Position numbers and translations under genes: made by a program
Shown here: positions 1-9,218 of the stretch, in pieces
Position numbering within the stretch: position 1 is the first letter of the stretch
Layout: every line of letters begins with the position of its first letter
NCBI GenBank assembly: GCA_019694835.1
Contig: JAIBBE010000050.1
Span: 1-64,000, forward strand
Direction of reading: 5' to 3'
Origin: Fimbriimonadaceae bacterium
Lineage (GTDB): Bacteria; Armatimonadota; Fimbriimonadia; Fimbriimonadales; Fimbriimonadaceae
DNA length: 64,000 nucleotides
Notes under the pieces: model-generated
Told to the model about the DNA's origin: nothing
What the model saw: the letters and a program-made list of their open reading frames with translations, nothing else
Databases searched by the model: none

Positions 1-268
1 CGCTGGCAACCTGCCGGCCCTCCGGAACTTCGATTGAAAGTCTCCCGCTCGACCTCTCCCCCAGCCCCTCTCCTCCGCCGCGAGAGCGAAATCATCGACT
101 GATCTCCTGGAGGGCGCAGGAGAGGGGGGCCGGACCCGTACCGCTGGCAACCTGCCGGCCCTCCGGAACTTCGATTGAAAGTCTCCCGCTCGACCTCTCC
201 CCCAGCCCCTCTCCTCCGCCGCGAGAGCGAAATCATCGACTGATCTCCTGGAGGGCGCAGGAGAGGGG
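1..268. repeat. Two tandem copies of a 141-bp direct repeat
   Basis: Copy one starts at 1 and copy two at 142; they match through position 127 of the unit and then diverge slightly. Each holds an interrupted inverted repeat, CCCCTCTCCTCC facing GGAGAGGGG, so the RNA would fold into a hairpin. The same CCCCTCTCC core recurs at 3593-3668 and, in related form, at 3393-3522 and inside the prophage at 53124. This is a dispersed host intergenic repeat family. No gene is seen before 280. Confidence 0.85.
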
Positions 269-279
269 AGCCGTACCGA

Positions 280-888
280 TCACCGAATCAACCTCCCGAG
301 CTTTTTCACGCAAGACTTGCAGAAAAGACTGTGGTCGCGGGGGAGGGAGTTCAGGCCCCATTTGCCATCTCGCATCGCGCACTGGCGGTCGGGGCAGTGG
401 CCGAGGCCGAAGGTGTGGGCTAGTTCGTGGATGGCGGTCTGTTCGACGCGGGCAGCCAATTCGGTTGAGTCAGCTTTCTTCTTCAAGCGAAACGATGAGA
501 CGACGCAGGGGCGACCGTTGATCGTCGCTTCACCGGCGATGCCGTAGTCGTAGTGTCCACGATGGGTCGTCGAGATGTCACGGTCGGTCAGACCCATGAC
601 GCGTTGGAATCGGGCCGGGGCGGTTCGGGCCAAATGAGCCCGCAGTTTCTCGGTGCGCCATCGCTGGCGAGGTTTTGTGAAGGCTTCCTTTGGCAGAGGC
701 TGCAAGGGGAGCACCGAAACTTGAACCTTGAACTGCCGCTCCAAGGCCCGTTCCACCCGAGCGAGATCGCCCTTGCCGACGTGCCCGAGCGGCTGGAGGG
801 CGACTTGGACGGGCAAGTCAAGATCTTCGTGGCTGGAGCAGGCAATGGCCACTAGGAACAGCGAAAGCGGAGCAAGCCAAGCTCTCAT
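280..888 (-). CDS. Archaemetzincin-like M54 metalloprotease, predicted lipoprotein
   Basis: 202 aa. The motif HELAHTFGLGHC (about residues 154-165) is the HExxHxxGxxHC zinc site of the archaemetzincin (peptidase M54) family. It is followed by the expected structural cysteines in CAM and CKSC (about 170-193). The N-terminus is hydrophobic and ends in a lipobox-like AIAC, so the mature protein is probably lipid-anchored outside the inner membrane; most archaemetzincins are cytosolic, so this is somewhat unusual. It begins 3 bases after the stop of the MoxR gene on the same strand and is probably co-transcribed with it. Substrate unknown. Confidence 0.85.
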   Translation of the reverse strand: MRAWLAPLSLFLVAIACSSHEDLDLPVQVALQPLGHVGKGDLARVERALERQFKVQVSVLPLQPLPKEAFTKPRQRWRTEKLRAHLARTAPARFQRVMGLTDRDISTTHRGHYDYGIAGEATINGRPCVVSSFRLKKKADSTELAARVEQTAIHELAHTFGLGHCPDRQCAMRDGKWGLNSLPRDHSLFCKSCVKKLGRLIR

Positions 889-891
889 GGG

Positions 892-1896
892 TCACACCTT
901 GATTGGGTCTTTGTCGCCGGTCTCGACGTGCGAGATCACTTCTTCGATCAGCCGATCCGTCGTGACACCATCGGCCTCTGCCTCGAAATTCAGCAGAATC
1001 CGGTGCCGGAGCGCGGGCTTCGCGGCCCGGCGCAGGTCCTCCTTGGCCACGTTGTACCGACCCTCCAACAAGGCGAAAATCTTGCCGGCCGTGATCAGCG
1101 ACTGTGCGCCGCGCGGGCTGCTTCCGAACCGGGCGTAGCGCCGGGCAATGGGCGAGGCGTCGTCGCCCTCCGGATGCGTCGCAACAACAAGCGAAAGACC
1201 GTAATCAAGCACCGAATCCGAAATCGGGACTTCGCGAACGATCTGGCGTAGCCGAAGCACATCGTCGCGCGAGGCGACTTGGCTGGGATCGGCCTGCTTC
1301 GTTCCCGTCGTGCGGTTCACGACCTCGGCAAGCTCAGATTTCGACGGATAAGGCACCAAGAGCTTGAAGAAGAACCGGTCCAACTGTGCCTCAGGGAGAG
1401 GATAAGTCCCTTCTTGCTCGATCGGGTTTTGGGTCGCCATGACCAGGAACGGCTCTTCGAGTTCCATTCTCCGACCGCCCGAGGTCACGCTTCGCTCCTG
1501 CATCGCTTCGAGCATGGCGGACTGGGTTTTTGGCGTGGCGCGGTTGATTTCGTCGGCCAAAACCAGGTGCGCGAAGATCGGGCCGCGACGAAACTCGAAG
1601 GCCCGCGCACCGCCGTCGGAATGGGCGAGGACGTTGGTGCCAGTCACGTCGGCGGGCATGAGGTCGGGTGTGAACTGAATCCGGCTAAAGCTCAGGCCCA
1701 ACGTCTGGCCAAGCGACCGCACGAGGAGGGTTTTGCCAAGGCCGGGCATGCCTTCGAGGAGCACGTGGCCATTGGCGGCCAGTCCCACCAACACCCCGTC
1801 GATGATGGCCTCTTGGCCGACAATCACCTTGGCGAGTTCACTGCGAATCGTGCTGAAGGTCTGCTGAAACCAAACGGCGTCTTCCTGGGCACCCAT
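892..1896 (-). CDS. MoxR-family AAA+ ATPase
   Basis: 334 aa, the usual MoxR length. The Walker A site is GMPGLGKT (about residue 49), Walker B is LADEIN, and sensor 1 lies in MATQNPIEQEG; the pattern is typical of MoxR/AAA_3 proteins. MoxR ATPases usually act as chaperone-like ATPases with VWA-domain partners in metal-cofactor insertion or envelope stress. A VWA protein is encoded divergently starting at 1993, only 96 bases away, which fits such a pairing. The start ATG at 1896 precedes a well-conserved N-terminus. Confidence 0.93.
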   Translation of the reverse strand: MGAQEDAVWFQQTFSTIRSELAKVIVGQEAIIDGVLVGLAANGHVLLEGMPGLGKTLLVRSLGQTLGLSFSRIQFTPDLMPADVTGTNVLAHSDGGARAFEFRRGPIFAHLVLADEINRATPKTQSAMLEAMQERSVTSGGRRMELEEPFLVMATQNPIEQEGTYPLPEAQLDRFFFKLLVPYPSKSELAEVVNRTTGTKQADPSQVASRDDVLRLRQIVREVPISDSVLDYGLSLVVATHPEGDDASPIARRYARFGSSPRGAQSLITAGKIFALLEGRYNVAKEDLRRAAKPALRHRILLNFEAEADGVTTDRLIEEVISHVETGDKDPIKV

Positions 1897-1992
1897 GATT
1901 GTTCTAGCTTACGCCTATTTGCCCTCGCCGTTGCACCGTTTCGGGTCTAGGTTTCGATGAACTTGCCGAATGGCGGATAATGTCATACACAC

Positions 1993-3375
1993 ATGGACCC
2001 GACGCAGCGATTCGATCCCAACAAGACGGTCATCTCCGGCACCCCCGGCGTCAATCAGACCCAGATGATGACCTCCCAGCCGATGGCGGGTGACCCAAAC
2101 CGAACGACCGCGATCGGGCCGTTGCGGGGACTGGAGACCGAAGTCATCGCGAGCCGTCAGGCGACCCTCGCCAACGGCCCGGCTCGCGAGCAGTTCTTGG
2201 TCGAGTTTCACGGCGCTAGTGTCGATGGTCTGCCCGGAATGGTCGCGCAAGGTGGTCGCACGCCTCTCAACCTCTGCCTCGTCATTGACCGTTCGGGTTC
2301 CATGGAGGGTGCGCCGCTGGAGTACGTTAAGCAGGCGGTCAGCTATGTCGTCGACCTCCTCTCGCCGAACGACGTGCTCAGCATCGTCACCTTCGAGGAG
2401 ATGGTCGAGGTCCTGATGCCACCGCAAAAGGTGACCAACAAGCAGCCGATCAAAGACGGCGTGGCTCGCCTGACAGCCGGGAACACGACGAACCTCTACG
2501 ATGGGTTATCCCTTGCCGCCCAGCAGCTTAGCATGTTCTTCGAAGCCGGTCGGGCGACGCGAATGGTCGTTTTGTCAGATGGCGATCCGACGGCAGGAAT
2601 CAAGGACTTTTCCGCCCTCGTGCAGTACGCAGGCGAGATCAAACAGCGCGGGGTCACCTGCACCTTCTTAGGTTTCGGCCCCGACTACAACGAAGAGCTG
2701 ATCGCCGGTATGGCTAAGAAAGCGGGTGGAAACTACTACTATATTCCCCGTCCTGAGCTGATCCCTGAGATCTTCCGCACGGAACTCGAAAAGCTGATGA
2801 CGGTCGTCGCCCGCAATCTCCAGCTTCGCATGAAGCTCGCCCGCTGGGTCAATCTCCGGGCGGCGACTGGCCACTCGATTCCGCCCGGTGAAAGAGAATT
2901 CACTCTCTCGCTCGCCGATATCGAGCGCGGCTCCACCGTCCAACAGGTCTTCGATCTGGAGTTTACCAACCACCCACTCGGCTGGTACCGCGTCGCCTCG
3001 GGGTCTCTTGCCTATGAAGATTCGGTTTCCGCCAAGACCGAGACAGTCGACCTCGATTTCGTCATGGAGTTCACCGCCGACGCCGCCCGCTACTCCGCTC
3101 CACCCGACCCGCGCGTAACCCAGGCTGCCGACATCGCGGCGGCTTCAAGGGTCGTGGAGAAGACGATCATGGGGCTAAAAACGGGCCAGATCACGAGCAT
3201 GGCTGCCATCGCCGAACTCCAGAAGACGCAAATGCTTCTCCTGCAAGACGGTCGCACGAGTGAGGCACAGGAAGTCACGATGGCCCTGAGGGCTTTGCAG
3301 TCGGGTGACTCCGCGCAGGCGGAGAAGACGCTCATGGGGACGGTCGTGCAATTGGATCAGGGCAAGAAGAACTAG
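1993..3375 (+). CDS. von Willebrand factor A (VWA) domain protein
   Basis: 460 aa. The segment LCLVIDRSGSMEG (about residues 94-106) is a complete MIDAS DxSxS metal site, followed by the VWA core with VVLSDGDPT. No signal peptide or transmembrane helix is evident, so it is probably cytosolic. The C-terminal ~200 residues resemble the tail region of YfbK/bacterial VWA proteins. It is divergent from moxR, and the two probably form a MoxR-VWA chaperone pair. The ATG at 1993 is the only sensible start. Confidence 0.9.
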   Translation: MDPTQRFDPNKTVISGTPGVNQTQMMTSQPMAGDPNRTTAIGPLRGLETEVIASRQATLANGPAREQFLVEFHGASVDGLPGMVAQGGRTPLNLCLVIDRSGSMEGAPLEYVKQAVSYVVDLLSPNDVLSIVTFEEMVEVLMPPQKVTNKQPIKDGVARLTAGNTTNLYDGLSLAAQQLSMFFEAGRATRMVVLSDGDPTAGIKDFSALVQYAGEIKQRGVTCTFLGFGPDYNEELIAGMAKKAGGNYYYIPRPELIPEIFRTELEKLMTVVARNLQLRMKLARWVNLRAATGHSIPPGEREFTLSLADIERGSTVQQVFDLEFTNHPLGWYRVASGSLAYEDSVSAKTETVDLDFVMEFTADAARYSAPPDPRVTQAADIAAASRVVEKTIMGLKTGQITSMAAIAELQKTQMLLLQDGRTSEAQEVTMALRALQSGDSAQAEKTLMGTVVQLDQGKKN

Positions 3376-3392
3376 GAATTCCGGCTCCCTCT

Positions 3393-3668
3393 CCCACTCC
3401 AGTGGGGGAGGGCTGGGGAGGGGGCTCGCGCACCGCAAAATGTTGCTTCGCGACCTCTCCCCCAACCCTCTCATGCAGTGAGAGGGTCGATCTCCGCGAC
3501 GAAGGAGCAGAGATCGGGGAGAGTAATAGCCAGGGCAATCGTCGCCTGGATCTTCACCAGACGGCTTGCATTCCAAGGTTTCACGACGTCACCTCTCCCC
3601 CAGCCCCTCTCCTCCGCCACACGTGCTGCCGTGTTTGGCAAGCAACAGGGCGCAGGAGAGGGGAGCCG
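3393..3668. repeat. Cluster of CCCTCTCCC-type intergenic hairpin repeats
   Basis: Between convergent genes ending at 3375 and 3749 lie three hairpin-forming elements: about 3393-3425 (CCCTCTCCCACT facing GTGGGGGAGGG), about 3452-3522, and about 3593-3668 (CCCCTCTCCTCC facing GGAGAGGGG). They probably serve as transcription ends for the convergent genes. No open reading frame of substance is present. Confidence 0.7.
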
Positions 3669-3748
3669 GAGAATGACTCCCCCTGTGTCACGCGCTCGTG
3701 CCTCGCGGTGAACGTCCCCCTCACTCCGTGAGGGGGAATCTCCGGAAA

Positions 3749-6532
3749 CTACGGCAAATCGCCGTAGCGCACGCGCCACGCGCCGCGACCGTAGGTCGAG
3801 ACGTAGATGCGGGCGTCGGGGCCGTTACCGAGCACCTTCACGCTCGTGACTTGGACCTTGGGCAGGCCCAGGCCAGAGTTGCCATCGAGCCACGTCGCTC
3901 CGCCGTCCCGCGAGTAGAAAAACCCGATGTCGGTGCCGACATACAGGTGCGTCGCAGGGAGGTCCGGGTCGATCGCGGCGCAATTGGCTTGGACGTTCGG
4001 CAGACACTCCGCTGTGTCTTGAACGCCGTTGATCTGCACCCAATCGGGATTGGCAGCGGTCGTATCGTTGCACCGCCAAACCCTGAACCGATTGTCCGCG
4101 TTACCACCCAAGGTCACCACGGCTCGATTCGGGTTGGTCGGATCGATCGCGATGCCGGTAATCGGGCGTGCGGGAAGGTTGCCGTCGACGCGAGTCCACG
4201 AGTTGTTCGCGCCCTTGTTGTTCGATCGGTACATTTGGCCGTCGAAGCCCCCCGTGTAGAGGATGCTCGAGTTGCTCCTCGCCACCGAGATAGCCGTCAA
4301 GGCGCTTCCCGTCAAGGGTAGCACGGCAGGATTCGGTGCGACCACACGTCCCGTGCGAACCCACCCGGCGTTCGCGGTCTTCCGGTATAGGAAGCTCGAA
4401 CCCACGTAGACCTCGTCGCCATCGGGAGCGGCGGCGATCGGGGGGAAGAACATCGCCGGTTCGTTAAGGGCCGCATTCGGGGCACCGGTTCCTGCGGTCC
4501 GGTTGAAGAATGCCGGTTCCCATGTGTTCGCACCCCAGTTGTTGGCGGTCCGATAGACCGTCATGTATCGCATGCCATTGAAGGCGGGCTGCCCAGGGTC
4601 ATTGAAGATGTCGATATAGCCACCCGCATAGGCCACGTCGCCGGGGGTACCGCCGCCGACCGCGACCGGGATGATCGCGCAACCGTTGCCGTCACCCGTC
4701 GGGGCCGCGTTCGGCCAGTTGGCGCCATTGCGGGCCGTGTGCTGATTGTCCTGCATGCCCCCGAGAACACGATCAGCGTTCCATGCGTCGCCGCCCGAGG
4801 AGACGAAGTCGCCTTTGTACCACTCGGTGACCGGCAAGGCCCCGTTCATCGCGGGGTCGAAGCTATGGAATCCGGTGCCAAAGACGGCAGTCATGTCATA
4901 CAGGCCGCCATCGTTACCTACGAGCGCTTCCGAGGGCGTTCCCGGACGGATCGCCATGCACTGCTGGTCGTTGTGGATCTTCCAGCCGGCCGCTTGGAAG
5001 CTGTTGCCGACAAAGGACCACGTCACGTTCATCGGGTTATCGGCGTTCGCGTTGCGTGAAACGGCCAAATCGATGAGCCCCACATACAGCACGTCGTTGT
5101 CCTTCGTGCCGTCGTTGTAGGTCGTAGCAGTCATGTGTGTGTCGTAGTTTGCCTGCGACCAGTTATACAGATCGTAGGTATTCGGCGGGTTGGGTGGATT
5201 GGGCTGGAGGATGCCGTCGATGTTGACCTTGTTGATCACGCGCCAGGAGAGCAAGGGTTTGCCGCCGGTGGTGCTTCGCCAAATCGCGCGGGTCGTGCCA
5301 CCGCCGCCTCGATTGATCGCGGCCATCAGATAGACGGTATTCGGCGAAGTCGGCGAACAAGCGACCTCGACCGTATCGTAAGCCTGGGCGGCCATCGGGG
5401 TTGGAAGCTGTTCCCAGGTCTTGCCGAGGTCAGCCGAGCGCCAGAGCATGCCGTTGGGAGCCAGGGCGCTGGCGTAGTAGAGCCTGCGACCTGTCGTTGC
5501 GCTCTTTGCGCCCACCGCCATGGTGCTCCAAATCGCGGCCGGAGGACTGGCGACTTGGGCAAACGAAGCCCCTGCATTATCGCTTCGGAAGATGCGTCCG
5601 TTGCCGGTCAGGCGACCATTGGCGTCCGGCGAGCCGCCGCGTCCTGTACAGGCTAGAACCAAGTTGGTCCGGTCCGGATCGAACAGGATGCTGCTTACGG
5701 GCAAGCCCTTGCCGAACGGGGCCACGATTTCGGTCCACGACGTGCCGCCATCGACCGACCTCTGGATACCGCAAGCCCCGAGCGGACGTCCGCCCGCGAA
5801 GTCACCGGTACCGGCGAGTATCGTGTTGCCGTGGTCGGGCTTGATCGCAATGCTGCTGACGGCTTGAAACGGCCACGACGTGGAGAGACAAGACCAGTTG
5901 TTCAGCAGGACGTTGCTGGTCCAGAGTCCTCCGGAGGGCGAGCCGGCGTAGATCCTTTGGAATCCGCTTGGCACTGGATCCCACGCCACCGCGCTGATTC
6001 GTCCGGTGTTGGGTGACGGCCCGAAGTAGATGCCGTTATTGCTCTGCATGTTGGTCGGTCCGACATACTCCCAGATGTTGGCTTGAATGCCGGTCTGGCC
6101 TTTCTTGGCGGCAAAGGCGTCTCGACGACGTGCTTCATCCTGAATTTGGAGCCAGTCGACCGTATCCTTCGGATAGGCCCGGTAGCGGACGTACTCGAGC
6201 CATGTTTCGAGGTAGTCCGGTCCCTCCTTTTGTTCCTCGACCTTAGCCGGCACCCCGGGGCGGTCGGAGAAGCGGAACTCAAAGTCCTTTTCGCCCTCTT
6301 CGGCGGCCATCATCGTGCGGATATTGTCGATGTACTTGCGGAGTTGGGTGACCGAATGAAGCGTCCCGTAGTCGAGCGCTTTAGTCTTCGGCCGGGTGGC
6401 ATGGGTCGACACGTATCGCTGGATGCTGGCCTCCGCAAAACGTAGACCCGTGCTGACTTCCAATTGCCACGCCGCGACGAAGGCGGCATTGGCCACGAAC
6501 GCGGCCACGACGAGCATTCGAGTGAATTTCAT
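3749..6532 (-). CDS. Large secreted BNR/VPS10-like beta-propeller protein
   Basis: 927 aa. The N-terminus (MKFTRMLVVAAFVANAAFVA) is a signal peptide. The rest shows repeated blades with Asp-box features such as SVDGGTSWTE, RSADLGKTWE and SRDGGATWLDG, typical of BNR/sortilin-type (VPS10) propellers. No sialidase catalytic arginine triad can be recognised, so an enzymatic function is not claimed. Its start overlaps the stop of the PEP-CTERM gene by 4 bases, so the two are translationally coupled and probably cooperate at the cell surface. Confidence 0.8.
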   Translation of the reverse strand: MKFTRMLVVAAFVANAAFVAAWQLEVSTGLRFAEASIQRYVSTHATRPKTKALDYGTLHSVTQLRKYIDNIRTMMAAEEGEKDFEFRFSDRPGVPAKVEEQKEGPDYLETWLEYVRYRAYPKDTVDWLQIQDEARRRDAFAAKKGQTGIQANIWEYVGPTNMQSNNGIYFGPSPNTGRISAVAWDPVPSGFQRIYAGSPSGGLWTSNVLLNNWSCLSTSWPFQAVSSIAIKPDHGNTILAGTGDFAGGRPLGACGIQRSVDGGTSWTEIVAPFGKGLPVSSILFDPDRTNLVLACTGRGGSPDANGRLTGNGRIFRSDNAGASFAQVASPPAAIWSTMAVGAKSATTGRRLYYASALAPNGMLWRSADLGKTWEQLPTPMAAQAYDTVEVACSPTSPNTVYLMAAINRGGGGTTRAIWRSTTGGKPLLSWRVINKVNIDGILQPNPPNPPNTYDLYNWSQANYDTHMTATTYNDGTKDNDVLYVGLIDLAVSRNANADNPMNVTWSFVGNSFQAAGWKIHNDQQCMAIRPGTPSEALVGNDGGLYDMTAVFGTGFHSFDPAMNGALPVTEWYKGDFVSSGGDAWNADRVLGGMQDNQHTARNGANWPNAAPTGDGNGCAIIPVAVGGGTPGDVAYAGGYIDIFNDPGQPAFNGMRYMTVYRTANNWGANTWEPAFFNRTAGTGAPNAALNEPAMFFPPIAAAPDGDEVYVGSSFLYRKTANAGWVRTGRVVAPNPAVLPLTGSALTAISVARSNSSILYTGGFDGQMYRSNNKGANNSWTRVDGNLPARPITGIAIDPTNPNRAVVTLGGNADNRFRVWRCNDTTAANPDWVQINGVQDTAECLPNVQANCAAIDPDLPATHLYVGTDIGFFYSRDGGATWLDGNSGLGLPKVQVTSVKVLGNGPDARIYVSTYGRGAWRVRYGDLP

Positions 6533-7401
6533 GGCTTGTTTCTCCGGCGACGAGCGGCGAGAGCGAGAGCGCCGACACCGAGGGCGATCAGCGTTCCAGG
6601 TTCGGGCACGGCAGCGAGGCCGCTACACCCGGTTCCGCTCGGGAAGCCCATCTCCATCGTTCCCACTAGCGAAGTTGCCCCGCTGAAGAGATCGAGAGTG
6701 TAAAGAGAGTTCGAGCCCGGCATCGCAGAATCGGGGCCGCTGGTGTTGAAGTAGATCACGTCGTTCTGCACGCACATGCCACCGACTTCGCCGATGGTCG
6801 GTGCAAACGCGAACCGATCAACGATGAAGCCGTTGGCCGGATTGAAGACGATGACCGAGTTTTCTTCCCGGTCGATTCCGACGATGCGACCATCGCTGCG
6901 CCAGGCGGTGCCGTTGATATCGTGGGCAAGTCCGCCGATCTGGTTGATGATCGTGGCGGCACCGGTGTCGAGATTGACGGTGAAGAACTTTGGCTCCTCG
7001 GCGTCGCCCTGGTTGGTGCCATAGGCGATGCCGTCGGTTCCGATGACGAGGGAGCCTTCGAAGACGAATCCGATGTTCAGGCTTCCGACGAGTGTCGTTG
7101 CGGCCGTTTCGGGGTTGATCTTGTATAGCCTCGAGTTGGAACCGGTCGTGAAGCCATACATGAACCCGTTAGACGGGCGGTACTCGAGGCTGCCGATGTT
7201 GCGGATTCCGGTGGATCCAACGATATCCATTTGGACGAAGTCGCCGATGGTGACTTCCGGGTTAATGGCGTAGAGGTCGCCGGTGTCGTAGTCGATGCCC
7301 CGCATCGTCCAGTCGAATTGGCCAAACGCCGCGCTCCCCAACATCAGCGCAAGACCGGCACTGCAGAGCCGTCGGATCCCCCTTCCCAAACCTAAGTTCA
7401 C
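6529..7401 (-). CDS. Secreted PEP-CTERM protein with DUF4394-like repeats
   Basis: 290 aa. It has a signal peptide and a classic C-terminal sorting tail: VPEPGT, then a hydrophobic helix, then an arginine cluster (RRRR). The PEP-CTERM tail is the substrate of an exosortase/archaeosortase, which points to an organism with extracellular polymer production. The body has kelch/NHL-like repeats (DTGDLYAINPE, SRLYKINPET), matching the DUF4394-type surface proteins. It is the first gene of a two-gene operon with the BNR protein. Confidence 0.85.
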   Translation of the reverse strand: MNLGLGRGIRRLCSAGLALMLGSAAFGQFDWTMRGIDYDTGDLYAINPEVTIGDFVQMDIVGSTGIRNIGSLEYRPSNGFMYGFTTGSNSRLYKINPETAATTLVGSLNIGFVFEGSLVIGTDGIAYGTNQGDAEEPKFFTVNLDTGAATIINQIGGLAHDINGTAWRSDGRIVGIDREENSVIVFNPANGFIVDRFAFAPTIGEVGGMCVQNDVIYFNTSGPDSAMPGSNSLYTLDLFSGATSLVGTMEMGFPSGTGCSGLAAVPEPGTLIALGVGALALAARRRRNKP

Positions 7402-7511
7402 GATCTCCTCCTAATGCGTTCAAACACATTCAGCGGGACCTCCATCGAAGCCCACGTCTCTTCACTATACAGCAGTTTTGTTTGATTTGCGATATCTTTC
7501 TAGGCGACCAT

Positions 7512-7550
7512 GCAAAAATGAAAAGGGCTCCGGAGCAAGCTCCGGAGCCC
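7512..7550 (-). terminator. Rho-independent terminator of the small lipoprotein gene
   Basis: Perfect 11-bp stem GGGCTCCGGAG/CTCCGGAGCCC (7525-7535 with 7540-7550), 4-base loop, followed on the minus strand by TTTTCATTTTT. It ends the transcript of the lipoprotein gene at 7567-7689. Confidence 0.92.
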
Positions 7551-7566
7551 AATTCGAGTTCGAGAC

Positions 7567-7689
7567 TTACTTCGTGCCTTCGGCAGCCTTGGTGTCACCA
7601 CCGGCAGCTGCGTCTTCACCCTTGGAGCAACCCGACATGAACACGCCGAGAGCGCACACTGCGAAAACAATCGCGATAAGCTTCTTCAT
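7567..7689 (-). CDS. Small predicted lipoprotein, 40 aa
   Basis: 40 aa: MKKLIAIVF..., a hydrophobic stretch, lipobox MSGC (Cys20), then a short Ala/Gly/Glu/Lys-rich tail. A strong Shine-Dalgarno AGGAGGT lies about 10 bases before the ATG, and a textbook terminator follows, so this tiny gene is very likely real and monocistronic. It resembles the small entericidin-like or unknown lipoproteins of many bacteria, but the mature part is only ~20 residues and no function can be assigned. Confidence 0.85.
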   Translation of the reverse strand: MKKLIAIVFAVCALGVFMSGCSKGEDAAAGGDTKAAEGTK

Positions 7690-7911
7690 TTGAAACGACA
7701 CCTCCTAAATGTCCCCACCGGTCGCCCGGTGAATCTGCGAGTTTCCTCGCTCAAAGCCGTTATACCCCTCTCCGCGCATAGCGGTTGCAGAGCCTAACTT
7801 GGCGTCATTATGCCGCGTCTCGCGCCAATTGGCAACCCTCCCGAGAAAAATTTGGGCCTGTGAAGTCACGCAGGCATGAGAAATTCGGGGGAAAGCTATA
7901 CTTCGGGAAGC

Positions 7912-8634
7912 ATGAACCCGCTGGGGCACCCCGTTCCGATGGTCGCCGGTATTGCCACGCTCGCCCTGGCGCTGGCCCCGATTCCCACCCCGATCAAGTG
8001 GCCGCTCGTCATTTTGGGAGCCCTCATTTGGGTCGGCAGCGTCGCGCTGGCCTCGATGGCGGGACACAAACGGCAAAACCTTCCCCATGCGGCCGAAATG
8101 AGCCCCGAGAGCCGCATGCTTTTGCGCCCGCTGCTTCAGTCGCGCGATGAACTTGCCCAGGTCGTGAGCCAAAACAGCGACATGCCAACGGTGAAGGTTA
8201 TCGGCGCGGAAGCCCTGCAGGAAGCCGAGGCCATCGTTCGCCATGCGAGCAACCTCGTCGGCATTCGCATGCAACTCAAGAAGACCCTGCGCGGTAAGTC
8301 TGAAGCGGAAGTCGAGAAACGGAACCTGGAAGCCAAGCGCGACCGCGCGACCAGCGACACCGAGCGAGCCGCCCTGGAAACCGCCATTGCCGCATCTTTG
8401 CAGGAAATCGGCCATTATCAGGGAGTCGAGGACGCGATCTTGAAGGTGGATGGCAAGCTGACGGAGGCGCAGGCAGCCCTCTCTGAACTCAAAGCTCGCA
8501 TTGCAGTGGGAGCGGCGGGGGCACGAACCGACAGTCTCGACGAAGAAGAACTAAGCAGCATGGTAGGACGTTTGCGATCACTCAGCCAGAGCTTCGACGA
8601 AGCCGAATCGACGTTGCAGGAGCACGTCCGATGA
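7912..8634 (+). CDS. Membrane-anchored coiled-coil protein
   Basis: 240 aa from the ATG at 7912 (an in-frame ATG at 7876 is an alternative with no better ribosome site). Two hydrophobic segments lie near the N-terminus (about residues 8-45), followed by a long Ala/Glu/Leu/Arg-rich helical region with heptad-like spacing. It overlaps the next gene by 4 bases (ATGA), so it is translationally coupled to the J-domain-like protein. The family is not recognised; the pair may be a membrane-tethered chaperone module, but that is inference. Confidence 0.75.
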   Translation: MNPLGHPVPMVAGIATLALALAPIPTPIKWPLVILGALIWVGSVALASMAGHKRQNLPHAAEMSPESRMLLRPLLQSRDELAQVVSQNSDMPTVKVIGAEALQEAEAIVRHASNLVGIRMQLKKTLRGKSEAEVEKRNLEAKRDRATSDTERAALETAIAASLQEIGHYQGVEDAILKVDGKLTEAQAALSELKARIAVGAAGARTDSLDEEELSSMVGRLRSLSQSFDEAESTLQEHVR

Positions 8635-9065
8635 GCGACGCCCGGCGAGCCTACGACCTCCTCCGGGGCTATGTCAACCGCGAATGGGACCGGATTCGGG
8701 GCATCGAAGACTCTGACGCTGCACGAGAGCTCGATGCGGCTCTCGCCGAGCCCAAAAGCGCTGATTCAGTGGCCACGGATTACTCGGCGACCGGTCCTCA
8801 GAATCCCAAAGCCTTCGCCCGAAGCATCCTCGGCGTCAGCGAAACCGCAACATTCGTCGAGATTCGACGGTCGTTCGAGCGACTGCACAAGCGAAGCTCA
8901 CCCGAGAATTTCGCCCCCAATTCGGATGAGGCCCGCCAAGCTGCCGACATCCTCAAACGGGTGAACTGGGCCTATCGGACCTTGACCGAGGAAGTCGATT
9001 CGGTACAGATGCGCTTTTCCTCGCTCGAGATCGAGGAAGTTGCTCCCCCTCCCAAGCAGCCATAA
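8631..9065 (+). CDS. J-domain-like protein
   Basis: 144 aa. Residues ~60-125 resemble a J domain: an ILGVSETATFVEIRRSFERL helix-turn followed by a second helix containing LKRVNWAYRTL. The canonical HPD loop is not evident, so it may be a degenerate J-like domain that does not stimulate Hsp70. Coupled to the upstream membrane protein by a 4-base overlap. Nothing is seen in 9066-9218 apart from GC-rich spacer. Confidence 0.65.
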   Translation: MSDARRAYDLLRGYVNREWDRIRGIEDSDAARELDAALAEPKSADSVATDYSATGPQNPKAFARSILGVSETATFVEIRRSFERLHKRSSPENFAPNSDEARQAADILKRVNWAYRTLTEEVDSVQMRFSSLEIEEVAPPPKQP

Positions 9066-9218
9066 CGTTGGCCGGGAGAAAACACTCTGAATGTACTTTC
9101 GCCGTCTCGGCGATTTCCCTTGAACTGATTTACCTCTCTTCGCCACAGGCTCCTTCCGGGGGGCCATCTTGAGGGCCCGTTCCAAGCGCGGGCGGGACGG
9201 CCGCGCCACGGGGGGAGG

